Source of the DNA: CAUZRD01 sp963582255
GTDB taxonomy: Bacteria; Pseudomonadota; Alphaproteobacteria; Rhizobiales; TMED25
Length of the DNA: 12,383 nt
NCBI GenBank assembly: GCA_963582255.1
Contig: CAUZRD010000053.1
Span: 1-12,383, forward strand
Direction of reading: 5' to 3'
A program made the position numbers and the translations under genes. The notes under the pieces are model-generated. The model saw only the letters and a list, made by a program, of their open reading frames with translations. It did no database searches and was not told the origin of the DNA. Position 1 is the stretch's first letter. Every line of letters begins with the position of its first letter. Below are positions 1 to 7,001 of this stretch, one piece after another.

Positions 1-27
1 AACCGGACCTAAAGCTTTCATTCCCAT
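1..27 (-). CDS. N-terminal fragment (9 codons) of an unidentified leftward gene
   Basis: Read on the minus strand, an ATG at 27-25 is preceded by a perfect GGAGG Shine-Dalgarno (37-33) with a 5-nt spacer. An open frame MGMKALGPV then continues off the left edge. A second in-frame ATG lies at 21-19. Nine residues are far too few to assign a family, so no function is proposed. Support comes from the ideal ribosome binding site, an upstream TATAAT on the same strand (132-127) and an inverted repeat between the two. The gene would be transcribed divergently from mmsA, so a regulator or a related catabolic enzyme is conceivable, but that is only inference from position. Confidence 0.5.
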
Positions 28-53
28 AACATCCTCCCATGGTGTTTTCTACA

Positions 54-80
54 GGGCAGTCTACAGAAAGTAGACAGCCT
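54..80. promoter_or_regulatory. Inverted repeat GTCTAC-N5-GTAGAC upstream of the leftward gene
   Basis: GTCTAC (59-64) and GTAGAC (70-75) are a perfect 6-bp inverted repeat around AGAAA. Beyond one A/A mismatch the symmetry continues as GGC (55-57) with GCC (77-79). It lies about 20 bp before the ribosome binding site of the minus-strand gene at the left edge. It could be a dimeric regulator's operator or, if the candidate promoter at 127-132 is used, a hairpin in the 5' leader. No run of T follows on either strand, so it is not an intrinsic terminator. Confidence 0.5.
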
Positions 81-126
81 CCACTTAAGCATGTGAACAA
101 TAGCGGATCAATGCATTTGGTCTTAA

Positions 127-152
127 ATTATAAAACATGATTAAGGGGGGGG
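127..152 (-). promoter_or_regulatory. Candidate leftward promoter: TATAAT next to an 8-G tract
   Basis: On the minus strand a consensus TATAAT -10 hexamer occupies 132-127. No good -35 is visible at 16-18 bp: the positions read C/T-rich and overlap an uninterrupted run of eight G (145-152; C on the minus strand). The predicted start near 120 would give a leader of roughly 90 nt containing the hairpin at 54-80. The poor -35 could mean an activator is needed. The -10 is a clear match but the whole promoter is inferred. Confidence 0.35.
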
Positions 153-366
153 AGAATAAAATGGTCTCCTAGTTGAATCTTGCCGAGAACTTATGCGGCT
201 TGGGGGTGCGGCAGCGGTCAAGAGTAGGTCCAAAATAGTGATTTCGAAAGTATGTAGGCTTACTGAATATTCAACTACAAGTTAGGCCAAGGCTGTATCC
301 AGCGCGGTATTCTAAGATAATAATGACTTTTGAGCCTTATGGGACGCGCCTGACCAATGGGTTTTA

Positions 367-454
367 GAGGGTTGGTGCCGTGTATGCTAGAGTGGCTTGC
401 CGTCTTGGTGGAGGTAAGCGCTCGGGCACCCTGCGGGGTTTTAGTGTGGCCCTC
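367..454. other. Nested inverted repeats, possible structured RNA
   Basis: Four helices nest: GAGGG (367-371) with CCCTC (450-454); GGTGCC (374-379) with GGCACC (425-430); GAG (390-392) with CTC (421-423); and GCTTGCC (395-401) with GGTAAGC (413-419), which has one G-T wobble. The terminal loop is 11 nt (402-412). The strand is unknown, since wobble pairing was only checked on the plus strand. It matches no RNA family I can recognise, lacks tRNA features and has no adjacent T-run. It could be a small RNA or chance pairing in a G-rich segment. Confidence 0.25.
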
Positions 455-826
455 CATTCGTTTAGGTAGCCGTGGCTCACGTGCGTGCATTTACTGGAGT
501 TGAATCTAGGTTGGCTATTTCTATCGGCAGCCGAGAACCGCTACTCCTGACCATCAAAGCCTTTGTAATCTACTCCAAATCCGTAGTGCATTGCATGATC
601 TTCTTCCATTAGAAAGAACGCTACAATTGCAGAGAATGGATGCTTCAAGGGTAAAATTTCTGTATGCAGCCCATACAATAACGGCTCAATATGGCTGTGA
701 TGAGTCATTGTATTCAACAAGTTGACACGGCGGGGTTTAATTTTTCTTGCCCAGTATTGTCCTTTGAACACCAGTATGAGCAGATGATGAACGAAAGTAT
801 CTAATGTATTTCAAAGGGATAGGGTG

Positions 827-2326
827 ATGGTAAGAAAAATTGGACATTTTATCGGCGGCGTACAGGTTGCCGGTACGAGCGGCAACGAGGCGGATGTCTT
901 TGATCCCAATACCGGTGATGTGCAAGCTCGAGTGGCCCTTGCCAGTGTGTCTGAAGTTGCAAAGGCGGTTGATGTTGCCAAATCTGCGCAACCAGCTTGG
1001 GCGGCGCAAAATCCCCAACGGCGCGCAAGGGTGTTTTTCAAATTTGTCGACCTGTTAAACCAGCATATGGATGAACTTGCGGCACTTCTGTCGAGTGAAC
1101 ATGGAAAGACGGTGGAAGATTCTAAGGGCGATATTATCCGTGGACTTGAAGTTGCCGAGTTTGTTTGTGGCATCCCACATCTTAGTAAAGGTGAATATAC
1201 CGAAGGGGCGGGTCCGGGCATTGATATGTATTCGCTGCGCCAACCTTTGGGTGTGGTCGCTGGCATCACCCCGTTCAATTTTCCGGCAATGATTCCATTG
1301 TGGAAAGCTGCGCCGGCAATCGCGTGTGGCAACGCATTCATCCTTAAGCCATCTGAGCGTGATCCATCGGTGCCGATGCGGCTGGGCGAGCTATTTAAAG
1401 AGGCGGGCCTGCCAGACGGCATTTTTAGTGTTGTTAATGGTGATAAGGTTTCGGTTGATGCGCTTTTAACCCACCCCGACATTCAAGCAATTGGATTTGT
1501 CGGTTCATCTGCTATTGCCGAATATGTCTATTCTACTGGAGCGGCGCATGGAAAGCGCGTTGCTTGTTTCGGCGGCGCGAAGAATCATATGGTAGTGATG
1601 CCAGACGCAGATCTGGATCAGGCAGTCGACGCGCTGATGGGTGCTGGATATGGCTCGGCAGGCGAACGTTGCATGTCAATTTCTGTGGCGGTTCCAGTTG
1701 GTGAAGATACTGCTAATGAGCTGGTCAAGCGGCTTGTGCCTCGGGTTGCGGCCCTGAAGGTTGGTCTTTCAACTGATCCTGACTCCGATTATGGGCCGCT
1801 GGTGACGGGCACCCATCTTGAGCGAGTTAGGTCATATGTAGATCTTGGGGTGGAAGAGGGTGCTGAGCTCTTGGTTGATGGCCGGGACTTTAAGCTCCAG
1901 GGCTATGAAAACGGAAACTTCATTGGTGGCTGCTTGTTCGATCGCGTTGGTGAAGATATGCGCATATACAAAGAAGAAATCTTCGGACCTGTCTTGTCTG
2001 TCGTGCGTGCTCGCGATTATGAGCATGCCCTGAAGCTTCCTTCAGAACACGAGTACGGCAACGGCGTTGCAATATTCACTCGTGATGGCGATGTTGCGCG
2101 CGATTTTGTCTCACGAGTTAATGTCGGGATGGTGGGGGTGAATGTGCCTATACCGGTGCCTCTCGCCTATCATACATTTGGTGGCTGGAAGCGTTCAGGG
2201 TTTGGCGATCTCAATCAGCATGGGCCGGATGCAATCAAATTCTACTCACGTACCAAGACAATTACCTCACGTTGGCCGCAAGGAATGCGCGAGGGGGCTA
2301 AATTCGTTATGCCGACCATGGGCTAG
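827..2326 (+). CDS. mmsA: CoA-acylating methylmalonate-semialdehyde dehydrogenase
   Basis: Cytosolic ALDH-superfamily enzyme that oxidises methylmalonate semialdehyde to propionyl-CoA (valine catabolism) or malonate semialdehyde to acetyl-CoA (inositol/beta-alanine routes) with NAD+ and CoA, releasing CO2. The ATG start gives 499 residues, the usual size. The NAD-binding segment GITPFNFPAMIPLW lies near residue 147, and KPSERDPS and GFVGSS follow. FGGAKNH, near residue 249, is the form typical of MMSDH, in place of the ELGGK general-base motif of ordinary ALDHs. The catalytic cysteine is Cys282 in SAGERCMS. GTG at 824 directly precedes the ATG in frame; AAAGGG (813-818) sits 8 nt before the ATG, so the ATG is preferred. 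zapE follows after about 50 bp, suggesting co-transcription. Its propionyl-CoA product reaches the TCA cycle as succinyl-CoA, the substrate of sucCD downstream. 3-Hydroxyisobutyrate dehydrogenase (mmsB), often adjacent elsewhere, is absent. Confidence 0.95.
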   Translation: MVRKIGHFIGGVQVAGTSGNEADVFDPNTGDVQARVALASVSEVAKAVDVAKSAQPAWAAQNPQRRARVFFKFVDLLNQHMDELAALLSSEHGKTVEDSKGDIIRGLEVAEFVCGIPHLSKGEYTEGAGPGIDMYSLRQPLGVVAGITPFNFPAMIPLWKAAPAIACGNAFILKPSERDPSVPMRLGELFKEAGLPDGIFSVVNGDKVSVDALLTHPDIQAIGFVGSSAIAEYVYSTGAAHGKRVACFGGAKNHMVVMPDADLDQAVDALMGAGYGSAGERCMSISVAVPVGEDTANELVKRLVPRVAALKVGLSTDPDSDYGPLVTGTHLERVRSYVDLGVEEGAELLVDGRDFKLQGYENGNFIGGCLFDRVGEDMRIYKEEIFGPVLSVVRARDYEHALKLPSEHEYGNGVAIFTRDGDVARDFVSRVNVGMVGVNVPIPVPLAYHTFGGWKRSGFGDLNQHGPDAIKFYSRTKTITSRWPQGMREGAKFVMPTMG

Positions 2327-2375
2327 ATGCCCGCTGCCCAGCCCAAGGTGAGCGCTGGATGCTGTGGAAGATGCT

Positions 2376-3512
2376 ATGTCAATGAGTGCAGGGCCAATAT
2401 TTAGTTATCGTGAGCTGGTAGTATCGGGAGAACTTTCGGCTGATGATGCGCAGCTGTCGGTAGCGGAAGCGCTGGATGTTTTACACACCAGGCTAGTGGG
2501 CTATGCACCGCGGGGTACTAAGGGGAGCTTGCGCGGACTTTTGCGGATTGGCGCGCCGGACCCCGCGCCCTGTGGCCTTTATATTTTCGGCGATGTCGGG
2601 CGCGGTAAATCCATGCTGATGGATTTATTTTTTGAGGGTGCGCCAGTCAAGAAAAAGCGCAGAACCCATTTTCACAAATTCATGTCCGAAGTGCAGGATC
2701 GCATTCATGAGCAGCGGACGCGACTGAAAGCGGGCGAGTTGAAGGGAGACGATCCAATCGCGCCGGTCGCTTGCGACATCGCAGCTGAGGCATGCTTACT
2801 GTGCTTCGATGAGTTTCAGGTAAGTGATATCGCCGATGCGATGATATTGGGCAGGTTATTTGAACAATTGTTTGATCTCGGCGTTGTGGTTGTTGCAACA
2901 TCAAATACTTTCCCCGATCATCTCTATGACGGGGGGCTCAACCGTGCCCTGTTTCTACCCTTTATTGAGCTTATCAAGGCACGGATGAATGTGCTCCATC
3001 TGGATTCACCGCGAGACTATCGCCTTGACCGATTGAGGGCGGAGTTAGTCTATCATGCCCCCAACGACAAAGCTGCCGAGAAAGCGATGAACAAAGCGTG
3101 GAGTGAGGCGACTTCAGGGCTCAAGCAGTATGCGACGGGGATTAAGGTAAAGGGGCGTGAAATTAGCGTTCCTCGCGCCGCCGGACGGGCGGCACGATTT
3201 ACTTTTACTGAACTGTGTGAGGCGCCTTATGGCCCTCGTGATTATTTAGCGATTGCGTCGACTTACGATCGTATATTCATATCCGATGTACCGCTTCTCA
3301 ATGCCCGTGAGCGTAATTCATCTCGCCGTTTCATCACTTTGATAGATGCTCTTTATGAAGCGCACGCCTTTGTATTTATCACTGCAGATGGTGAGCCATC
3401 GGAAATTGTGGCATCGGGTGATGAGGCGCCGGCGTTTCGGCGTGCCGCTTCAAGGTTAGAGGAAATGCGTTCGCTGGATTATCTAAACGCGATCTCTGAT
3501 CGAGTGGGGTGA
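2376..3512 (+). CDS. zapE: ZapE/AFG1-family P-loop ATPase
   Basis: AAA-like ATPase of the AFG1/LACE1/ZapE family. In E. coli ZapE associates with the Z-ring, and mitochondrial AFG1 takes part in handling inner-membrane proteins; the role here is inferred from family. The ATG start gives 378 residues. Walker A GDVGRGKS lies at 72-79, followed by the family segment THFHKFMSEVQ. Walker B LLCFDEF has D145-E146, then QVSDIADAM. A sensor-like VVVVATSN and a conserved C-terminal block (LCEAPYGPRDYLAIA, then the region around LNARERNSSRRF) complete the family pattern. No signal peptide or membrane helix is apparent. In-frame alternatives are GTG 2364 and ATG 2382; GGAAG (2366-2370) lies 5 nt before ATG 2376, which is preferred. 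The gene sits between mmsA and mdh; neighbouring mdh is common for this family in Alphaproteobacteria. The function assignment is firmer at family level than at process level. Confidence 0.9.
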   Translation: MSMSAGPIFSYRELVVSGELSADDAQLSVAEALDVLHTRLVGYAPRGTKGSLRGLLRIGAPDPAPCGLYIFGDVGRGKSMLMDLFFEGAPVKKKRRTHFHKFMSEVQDRIHEQRTRLKAGELKGDDPIAPVACDIAAEACLLCFDEFQVSDIADAMILGRLFEQLFDLGVVVVATSNTFPDHLYDGGLNRALFLPFIELIKARMNVLHLDSPRDYRLDRLRAELVYHAPNDKAAEKAMNKAWSEATSGLKQYATGIKVKGREISVPRAAGRAARFTFTELCEAPYGPRDYLAIASTYDRIFISDVPLLNARERNSSRRFITLIDALYEAHAFVFITADGEPSEIVASGDEAPAFRRAASRLEEMRSLDYLNAISDRVG

Positions 3513-3636
3513 TCGGGATGGCGTCTATAGCCAGTGCGTTATCTCTAGCTCCTGCTTGCGGTTGCATTATAAATTAGATACTGACGGGCACTGGCGGCCC
3601 CAGGGCTGCGGCTGGCAAATTGGGGAGTTGAAGTCC

Positions 3637-4614
3637 ATGGCGCGGAACAGAATTGCGTTGATAGGATCTGGGCAGATTGGCGGCACATTGGCGCTACTAG
3701 CCGGATTGAAAGAACTTGGCGACGTTGTTTTGTTCGATATCGTTGATGGGATGCCCCAGGGGAAGTCCCTCGATATTGCGCAGGCAAGTCCGGTTGAAGG
3801 GTTCAATGTCAAACACTCCGGGACATCACGTTATTCGGCCATTCGTGGCGCTGATGTGGTAATTGTTACGGCGGGTGTTCCTAGAAAGCCCGGCATGAGC
3901 CGTGATGATCTGCTGGAAATAAATCTAAAAGTGATGGGGCAGGTTGGTGCAGGAATCAAAAAATATGCACCTAAAGCGTTTGTCATATGCATCACTAATC
4001 CGCTTGATGCTATGGTCTGGGCTTTGCAAAAGGCGAGTGGACACAAAACCAACATGATCTGCGGTATGGCGGGTGTGCTCGATTCATCGCGGTTCCGGTA
4101 TTTTCTAGCTGATGAGATGAATGTATCGGTTAAGGATGTTACAGCATTCGTCCTTGGCGGGCATGGGGATACCATGGTGCCTCTGCCACGTTATTCCACC
4201 GTTGCTGGAGTTCCTCTTCCCGATCTCATCAAAATGGGCTGGCTTCAGAAAAGCAGGCTCGAGGAAATTATTCAGCGTACCCGGGATGGCGGTGCGGAAC
4301 TGGTGTCGTTGTTGAAAACCGGCTCCGCTTTTTATGCTCCAGCGAGCGCAGCAATTTCGATGGCGGAATCCTACCTACGCGACCAGAAACGAGTGCTGCC
4401 CGCGGCGGCCTATCTTACTGGTGAATATGGCGTGCGAGGACTTTATATTGGCGTGCCTGTGGTAATTGGTGCGAAGGGTATTGAGCGCATTGTTGAGATT
4501 GAGCTCAATCGCTCGGAAAAAACCCAGTTTAGCAAGTCAGTTGAGTCGGTTCGCTCGTTGGTTGACGCGTGTAAGAAAATCTCTCCGAAAATGCTGGCAG
4601 TTACGACTAAGTAA
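3637..4614 (+). CDS. mdh: NAD-dependent malate dehydrogenase (LDH-like type)
   Basis: Interconverts malate and oxaloacetate with NAD+/NADH in the TCA cycle (cytosol). It has 325 residues, against about 320 for the family. The Rossmann loop GSGQIGG is at 10-16, with the adenosine-ribose-binding acid Asp34 in LFDIVDG. The substrate loop VPRKPGMSR places Arg83 and Arg89 as in malate, not lactate, dehydrogenases. TNPLDAM holds Asn121, Arg152 binds substrate, and the catalytic His176 lies in GGHGDTMVP. The open frame extends upstream to a TTG at 3556, but GGGGAG (3622-3627) nine nt before ATG 3637 and the family N-terminus MARNRIALIG fix this start. The 124 bp after zapE include an AT-rich stretch (3562-3580) that could carry an extra promoter, although I cannot assign clean hexamers. 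sucC follows after 29 bp. Confidence 0.97.
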   Translation: MARNRIALIGSGQIGGTLALLAGLKELGDVVLFDIVDGMPQGKSLDIAQASPVEGFNVKHSGTSRYSAIRGADVVIVTAGVPRKPGMSRDDLLEINLKVMGQVGAGIKKYAPKAFVICITNPLDAMVWALQKASGHKTNMICGMAGVLDSSRFRYFLADEMNVSVKDVTAFVLGGHGDTMVPLPRYSTVAGVPLPDLIKMGWLQKSRLEEIIQRTRDGGAELVSLLKTGSAFYAPASAAISMAESYLRDQKRVLPAAAYLTGEYGVRGLYIGVPVVIGAKGIERIVEIELNRSEKTQFSKSVESVRSLVDACKKISPKMLAVTTK

Positions 4615-4643
4615 TTATTAGCTAAAGAAAGCTCGGTGCTTCG

Positions 4644-5810
4644 ATGAATATCCATGAATATCAAGCAAAGGCTGTCTTGAGTTCTTTTGGCGTGCCTGTT
4701 TTAAGCGGCAAGCCCGCGCTTAGTGTAAATGAGGCGGTGCAGGTAGCAGAGCGCCTTGGCGGACCAGTCTGGGTAGTCAAAGCCCAGATTCATGCTGGTG
4801 GGCGTGGGAAGGGTGGCGGTGTTAAGGTGGTGCATTCCATCGATGAAGTGCGTGCTGAGGCCGAACGGATGCTGGGTATGACCCTTATAACCCATCAGAC
4901 GGGTCCGGCTGGCCGATTGGTTAAGCGCCTGTTTGTCGAGGATGGCTGTGCGATCGCGCGGGAGCTTTATCTTTCCTGCCTGGTTGATCGCGGCTCTTCA
5001 AAGGTGGCATTTATTGCTTCGACAGAAGGCGGGATGGATATTGAGGAAGTTGCAAGCAAGACGCCGGAGAAAATTTTGACCATTACGGTTGATCCGGCAA
5101 GCGGGATTATGCCATTCCACGGTCGGCGGATAGCCTTCGCGCTTGGGCTTGAGGGTGATCAGGTCAAACAATGCATTCGGTTGATTGATGCGCTTTACCG
5201 GGCCGTAGTATCGAGCGATGCTGGACTGCTTGAAATTAATCCGTTGGTCTTGAGCGAAGACGGACAACTGGTCTGTCTTGATGCCAAAATGAATTTCGAT
5301 TCCAACGCGTTGTTTCGGCAAAAGGAGATCGCCGCGTTACGTGATTTTGATGAGGAAGATTCGGCCGAAGTGGAGGCTTCAAAATTTGGACTCAACTATG
5401 TGACACTTGACGGCGAAATTGGCTGTATGGTCAATGGCGCCGGTCTTGCCATGGCAACAATGGATATCATCAAGCTTTATGGCTCCGCGCCGGCGAATTT
5501 TCTCGATGTTGGCGGAGGCGCCAACAAAGAGCAGGTGATGAATGCTTTCAAAATCATTCTATCTGATCGGAACGTGAAAGGTATTTTGGTCAATATATTC
5601 GGTGGTATAATGCGTTGCGATATCATCGCTGAAGGTATTATAGCAGCGGCGAAAGAGCTTGATATTATGGTTCCCTTGGTGGTGCGCCTTGAGGGGACCA
5701 ATGTGGAGCTTGGAAAAAAACTTCTGGCTGAATCTGGATTGGCGATTACTCCGGCCGATGATCTTGCTGATGCGGCAAAAAAAGTGGTTGCAGCGGTAAG
5801 GGGGAGCTGA
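4644..5810 (+). CDS. sucC: Succinyl-CoA synthetase (ADP-forming) beta subunit
   Basis: Nucleotide-binding subunit of the SucCD complex, which converts succinyl-CoA plus ADP and phosphate to succinate, CoA and ATP in the TCA cycle. The 388 residues match the E. coli length exactly. The N-terminus MNIHEYQAK begins an ATP-grasp domain with the glycine-rich loop HAGGRGKGGG near 50-59. Metal ligands are expected in LLEINPL and CLDAKMNFD. The C-terminal ligase domain has GCMVNGAGLAMATMD, ANFLDVGGGA and LVNIFGGIMRCD. The Shine-Dalgarno is weak (AGAAAG near 4625), so translation may depend partly on coupling to mdh 29 bp upstream. Malate-CoA ligase MtkA is homologous, but motifs such as IASTEGGMDIE, CLDAKMNFD and NIFGGIMRCD resemble SucC more closely. 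sucD starts 3 nt after its stop. Confidence 0.96.
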   Translation: MNIHEYQAKAVLSSFGVPVLSGKPALSVNEAVQVAERLGGPVWVVKAQIHAGGRGKGGGVKVVHSIDEVRAEAERMLGMTLITHQTGPAGRLVKRLFVEDGCAIARELYLSCLVDRGSSKVAFIASTEGGMDIEEVASKTPEKILTITVDPASGIMPFHGRRIAFALGLEGDQVKQCIRLIDALYRAVVSSDAGLLEINPLVLSEDGQLVCLDAKMNFDSNALFRQKEIAALRDFDEEDSAEVEASKFGLNYVTLDGEIGCMVNGAGLAMATMDIIKLYGSAPANFLDVGGGANKEQVMNAFKIILSDRNVKGILVNIFGGIMRCDIIAEGIIAAAKELDIMVPLVVRLEGTNVELGKKLLAESGLAITPADDLADAAKKVVAAVRGS

Positions 5811-5813
5811 GGT

Positions 5814-6689
5814 ATGCCGATTCTTGTTAATTCCAATACAAAAGTAATCTGCCAGGGCATTACCGGGTCGCAGGGAACGTTTCACTCCGAGCAGGCCATC
5901 GCCTATGGTACTAAGTTGGTTGGTGGCGTTACCCCCGGTAAAGGTGGTGGCCAGCATCTGAACCTGCCAGTGTTTGATACGGTGCGCGATGCTGTCACTG
6001 CAACGGGGGCAAGTGCTAGCGTCATTTATGTGCCACCGCCGTTTGCCGCGGATGCAATATTAGAGGCGATTGACGCTGAGATAGAGCTTATCGTGTGCAT
6101 TACCGAGGGCATCCCGGTGCTCGATATGGTGCGGGTTAAGCGGGCTTTGGATTGCTCAAATTCTCGGCTGATCGGACCAAATTGCCCGGGTGTCATTACG
6201 CCTAACCAATGCAAGATTGGAATCATGCCGGGGCATATTCATCGAACGGGAAGTGTTGGAATTGTCTCCAGATCGGGCACGCTCACCTATGAGGCTGTCG
6301 CTCAGACAACAGCCTCTGGACTTGGCCAGACAACGTGCGTTGGTATTGGTGGAGATCCGGTCAAAGGCACCGAATTTATTGATGTACTTGAGCTCTTTCT
6401 GTCTGATGCTGAGACTCAATCAATTATCATGATTGGTGAGATTGGTGGCGCCGCCGAAGAAGAAGCGGCCGAATACATCAAATCACATGCAGTTAAGAAA
6501 CCTATGGTTGGTTTTATTGCTGGGGTGACTGCTCCTCCCGGTCGACGAATGGGGCATGCGGGTGCCATTATTGCTGGCGGCAAAGGCGGCGCTGAAGACA
6601 AGATCGAGGCGATGCGCTCAGCTGGAATATCTATTGCCGATTCTCCAGCATCGCTGGGAACTACGCTCGTCGATCTCCTCAATGGTTGA
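5814..6689 (+). CDS. sucD: Succinyl-CoA synthetase (ADP-forming) alpha subunit
   Basis: The CoA-binding, phosphohistidine-carrying partner of SucC. It has 291 residues, the usual size. The CoA-binding Rossmann domain shows QGITGSQGTFHSEQA (14-28) and GGVTPGKGG (37-45). GPNCPGVI lies near 121-128 and SRSGTLTYEA near 152-161. The phosphorylated His248 is in RRMGHAGAII, followed by GGKGGAEDK. The start is ATG 5814, with the strong AAGGGGGAG (about 5797-5805) inside the end of sucC and only 3 nt between the genes, so the two are translationally linked. In many alphaproteobacteria sucA and sucB come next; here a gene-free region and convergent xerC follow. The assignment is secure. Confidence 0.97.
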   Translation: MPILVNSNTKVICQGITGSQGTFHSEQAIAYGTKLVGGVTPGKGGGQHLNLPVFDTVRDAVTATGASASVIYVPPPFAADAILEAIDAEIELIVCITEGIPVLDMVRVKRALDCSNSRLIGPNCPGVITPNQCKIGIMPGHIHRTGSVGIVSRSGTLTYEAVAQTTASGLGQTTCVGIGGDPVKGTEFIDVLELFLSDAETQSIIMIGEIGGAAEEEAAEYIKSHAVKKPMVGFIAGVTAPPGRRMGHAGAIIAGGKGGAEDKIEAMRSAGISIADSPASLGTTLVDLLNG

Positions 6690-6713
6690 TTGCAAATAGC
6701 TTGAATATTTGAT

Positions 6714-6760
6714 TCACACAACGCATGCGCAATGCTTTAGATAGATTTTTTGTTGTGTGA
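6714..6760. repeat. 9-bp inverted repeat with inner hairpin, possible terminator of sucD
   Basis: TCACACAAC (6714-6722) and GTTGTGTGA (6752-6760) are perfect inverted arms. Between them GCAT (6723-6726) pairs with ATGC (6732-6735), continuing the first arm, and a run of six T (6746-6751) comes just before the second arm. It starts 24 bp after the sucD stop, a place where a terminator or an mRNA-stabilising 3' structure would be expected. The T-run follows the small inner hairpin, not the outer stem, so it is not a textbook intrinsic terminator. Confidence 0.35.
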
Positions 6761-6810
6761 GCGGGAAGCGAGAGACTTATATACAAGCCGAGTGCTTGCT
6801 AGGGCGGTAG

Positions 6811-6885
6811 GGTGGATGTCAATCGATATCTCGGGGATATAGCGAGAGAGTTTTATCCTAGATACGCCAGTGGTGGGCATCCATT
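6811..6885. other. Branched inverted-repeat set in the sucD-xerC gap
   Basis: An outer stem pairs TGGATGTC (6813-6820) with GGCATCCA (6876-6883), with one G-T pair and two more possible wobbles outside. Inside are two small hairpins: ATATC (6826-6830) with GATAT (6836-6840), and TATC (6854-6857) with GATA (6861-6864). The size resembles a tRNA, but there is no D-loop GG, anticodon arm or TTC T-loop. The inner helices are AT-rich and short, so chance is quite possible. Confidence 0.15.
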
Positions 6886-7001
6886 TTGGGGATCTTGTTT
6901 GCTTCTCTGATTTTTAGGGAATAAATTATTATGGTGGTTTACTAGCGCTTTCGGCTCCAAATATCGCCGGGTAGAGGGGGGATAATCTCCAAAGTTACCA
7001 T

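Larger units (their letters stand above)
28..826. other. Gene-poor region between the leftward gene and mmsA
   Basis: About 800 bp without a convincing gene. It contains the leftward regulatory elements (54-152), a nested set of inverted repeats (367-454) and a minus-strand open frame at 541-771. That frame has a protein-like composition but no ribosome binding site and no recognised family. A consensus TTGACA (722-727) lies about 100 bp before mmsA and could be a -35, but the hexamer 17 bp downstream (TCTTGC) is a poor -10. No tRNA with an intact T-arm and no rRNA is visible. The stretch may hold a small RNA or remnants of a lost gene. Confidence 0.6.
6690..7001. other. Gene-free stretch between convergent sucD and xerC
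   Basis: Neither strand has a supported gene in these 312 bp. The region holds a 9-bp inverted repeat (6714-6760), a weaker branched inverted-repeat set (6811-6885) and a run of six G (6976-6981). It should contain transcription ends for both sucD and xerC, but I see no GC-rich hairpin directly followed by a T-run on either strand. Termination may therefore be Rho-dependent or use the 6714-6760 structure. Confidence 0.6.

Noticed and set aside
359..444. Nine-base direct repeat GGGTTTTAG
   Set aside because: Only two short copies 77 bp apart with no flanking similarity. This is compatible with chance and does not form a CRISPR or element end.
275..490. Minus-strand 71-codon open frame
   Set aside because: Basic, proline-rich low-information peptide with no start signal or domain. 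It overlaps the nested inverted repeats and looks like chance.
541..771. Minus-strand 76-codon open frame starting with GTG
   Set aside because: The composition is protein-like, but there is no ribosome binding site, no recognised motif, and it overlaps the probable mmsA promoter area. It is mentioned as a possible relic only.
811..1482. Long 223-codon minus-strand frame opposite mmsA
   Set aside because: It is antisense to the clearly conserved mmsA frame, and its serine/threonine/alanine-rich composition is typical of a shadow frame.
4644..6689. Possible malate-CoA ligase (mtkAB) instead of sucCD
   Set aside because: The families are homologous, but conserved stretches match SucC/SucD better, and no serine-cycle genes are nearby.
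6811..6885. tRNA gene suggested by a cloverleaf-sized inverted-repeat set
   Set aside because: It lacks the conserved D-loop GG, a usable anticodon arm and the TTC of the T-loop, and the inner helices are short and AT-rich.
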